From contig NVVG01000003.1 of NCBI GenBank assembly GCA_002402125.1, forward strand, positions 9,103-18,223: a stretch of DNA of 9,121 bases, in the 5' to 3' direction. The translations under genes and the position numbers were made by a program. The stretch is from Moraxellaceae bacterium (GTDB lineage: Bacteria > Pseudomonadota > Gammaproteobacteria > Pseudomonadales > Ketobacteraceae). Every line of letters begins with the position of its first letter. Position 1 is the stretch's first letter. Positions 7,680 through 9,121 of this stretch are shown here, one piece after another. The notes beneath the pieces are model-generated. The model saw only the letters and a list, made by a program, of their open reading frames with translations, was not told where the DNA came from and did not search any database.

Positions 7680-9101
7680 ATGGCTGATATCTACCAGTCT
7701 TTACTTTCATCATCTGTTGGTCGAAAGTTTCTAAAAACCGTTAGCCTACCTGTACCTGTAGATTTGGAGCGCCATAGCCAAGCGCAGACTTCATTTATTA
7801 CTGGTAATGTTCTGGTAGGCGGCCCTGCCAACGGTCGATTGGCTGACATCATCAGCAGCACGCTTGCTGATAGCAACGCGCAAGTACAGGTGGCCCAGGA
7901 TTCACCTGCTAAAGATGCATTCGATAAGTCTGCGGCAAAAGCAGCGGTAAAAATCACCGCTATCGACCCTACTGCAGAAGCAGCTAAGTTCAAAGGGCTT
8001 GTATTTGACGGTACTGGTATTGAAAATAGTTCTCAGCTTCGTTCTTTGTATGACTTCTTCCACCCGGTGATGAAGAAAATCCAAAACAATGGTCGACTGG
8101 TTGTTTTAGGCGTTCAGCCAGAATCTTGTAAAGATCCGGCTCAACAAATTGCACAGCGTGCATTGGAAGGTTTTGTTCGCACCCTTGCTAAAGAAGTCGG
8201 TAAAAAAGGTTCCGTTGCTCAATTGGTATACGTTGCCAAAGGCGCAGAGAAGCAAGCTGAGTCAGCCTTACGCTTTTTCCTATCGCCTCGCTCTGCTTTT
8301 GTAGACGGTCAAATTGTTCGTATTGGCAAAGCTAAGTTTGATACCACTGATTTTAACTGGAACCAACCGTTAAAAGATAAAGTTGTGCTAGTGACCGGTG
8401 CTTCTCGTGGTATTGGTGAAGCAATCGCCAACACGATGGCTCGTGATGGCGCGAAAGTGGTTTGCTTGGACATCCCTGCAGCTGAAGCCGATCTTGAGCG
8501 GGTTGCCTCTGAAATTGGCGGCGCATCTCTGGCATTGGATATCACTGACCCAGAAGCTCCTGCTAAAATCGCGGACTATTTCAAGAAAGAGTTTGATGGT
8601 TTAGACGTTATCATCCATAACGCTGGGGTAACCCGTGATAAGACAATAGGTGGCATGCCTGAGCATTTCTGGGACATGGTTATTGATATCAACCTATCTT
8701 CTGAAGAGCGTATTAACGCAGCATTGCTAGACGGTGATGTACTTAATGACGGTGGTCGTATTGTTTGTGTTTCTTCCATGAGTGGTGTGGCTGGTAACTT
8801 TGGCCAGTCTAACTATGCAACGTCTAAAGCCGGTGTTATCGGCATGGTTGATGCCTTCGCGCCGATCCTTGCCAAGCGTAACATTACCATCAACGCTGTT
8901 GCTCCTGGATTTATTGAAACTCAAATGACTGCGGCTATGCCTATGGCTACGCGTGAAGCGGGTCGTCGTTTGAATTCATTGAAGCAAGGTGGCCAACCTG
9001 TTGATGTTGCAGAAGCCATTGGTTTCTTTGCAAGCCCAGCCTCTGCTGGCGCAACTGGAAACACCATCCGAGTTTGTGGTCAGAACTTGATCGGCGCGTA
9101 A
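7680..9101 (+). CDS. fabG4: High-molecular-weight 3-ketoacyl reductase / 3-hydroxyacyl dehydrogenase (FabG4-like)
   Basis: A 473-residue two-domain short-chain dehydrogenase/reductase, far longer than the roughly 245 residues of ordinary FabG. Residues 1-225 form a flavodoxin- or Rossmann-like N-terminal domain without an intact nucleotide motif. Residues 232-473 are a full SDR domain: TGASRGIG (239-246), HNAG (313-316), Asn338, Ser366, Tyr379 and Lys383 give the catalytic tetrad. Asp264 at the end of the second strand favours NAD(H) over NADP(H). The C-terminal half (from NAVAPGFIETQM to the end VCGQNLIGA) is, by recall, nearly the same as mycobacterial FabG4, an NADH-dependent 3-ketoacyl-CoA reductase. 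The gene is divergent from the thiolase, as fabG4 is from fadA2. It likely interconverts 3-hydroxy- and 3-ketoacyl-CoA in the cytoplasm; the direction in the cell is not shown by the sequence. The window ends 20 bp after the stop, so any downstream partner is out of view. Confidence 0.95.
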   Translation: MADIYQSLLSSSVGRKFLKTVSLPVPVDLERHSQAQTSFITGNVLVGGPANGRLADIISSTLADSNAQVQVAQDSPAKDAFDKSAAKAAVKITAIDPTAEAAKFKGLVFDGTGIENSSQLRSLYDFFHPVMKKIQNNGRLVVLGVQPESCKDPAQQIAQRALEGFVRTLAKEVGKKGSVAQLVYVAKGAEKQAESALRFFLSPRSAFVDGQIVRIGKAKFDTTDFNWNQPLKDKVVLVTGASRGIGEAIANTMARDGAKVVCLDIPAAEADLERVASEIGGASLALDITDPEAPAKIADYFKKEFDGLDVIIHNAGVTRDKTIGGMPEHFWDMVIDINLSSEERINAALLDGDVLNDGGRIVCVSSMSGVAGNFGQSNYATSKAGVIGMVDAFAPILAKRNITINAVAPGFIETQMTAAMPMATREAGRRLNSLKQGGQPVDVAEAIGFFASPASAGATGNTIRVCGQNLIGA

Positions 9102-9121
9102 GCACTGACTAAATCTGGCAC

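Overview
The window looks like chromosomal DNA of a gammaproteobacterium, probably a marine heterotroph. This is inferred from the FadH type, the moderate G+C content, the rho-independent terminators and the Shine-Dalgarno sequences. No mobile element, rRNA, tRNA, CRISPR array or plasmid function is visible. Four of the six genes clearly belong to beta-oxidation of fatty acids or related acyl-CoAs, a fifth (a reductase/dehydrogenase) very probably does too, and the sixth encodes an unusual cold-shock-domain protein.

Layout. Positions 1-2345 (+) hold two adjacent acyl-CoA dehydrogenase genes. The first lacks its 5' end because the window starts inside it; the second is complete and ends at a strong hairpin terminator. 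Positions 2405-2895 are an AT-rich stretch without a convincing gene, but with a degenerate 15-bp repeat array and a leader hairpin. A cold-shock-domain protein with an unrecognised N-terminal region follows (2896-3729, +). A 20-bp perfect hairpin separates it from the convergent fadH gene (3866-5899, -; 2,4-dienoyl-CoA reductase). A thiolase gene (6047-7327, -) with its own terminator lies upstream of fadH. A 352-bp divergent control region carrying a 13-bp tandem repeat array and a palindrome separates the thiolase from a two-domain, high-molecular-weight FabG (7680-9101, +).

How the genes fit together. The dehydrogenases make the first oxidation (acyl-CoA to trans-2-enoyl-CoA). FadH removes the double-bond problem posed by polyunsaturated chains. 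The FabG4-like enzyme interconverts 3-hydroxyacyl- and 3-ketoacyl-CoA, and the thiolase cleaves the ketoacyl-CoA. No enoyl-CoA hydratase is in the window; one may lie just downstream. By recall of family members, not by a search, the dehydrogenase pair resembles mycobacterial FadE24/FadE23, and the divergent thiolase/FabG pair resembles the mycobacterial fadA2/fabG4 arrangement. The most unusual observations are the two intergenic repeat arrays, the leader hairpin upstream of the cold-shock gene, and that gene's unrecognised N-terminal half. I do not see a clearly new biological system.
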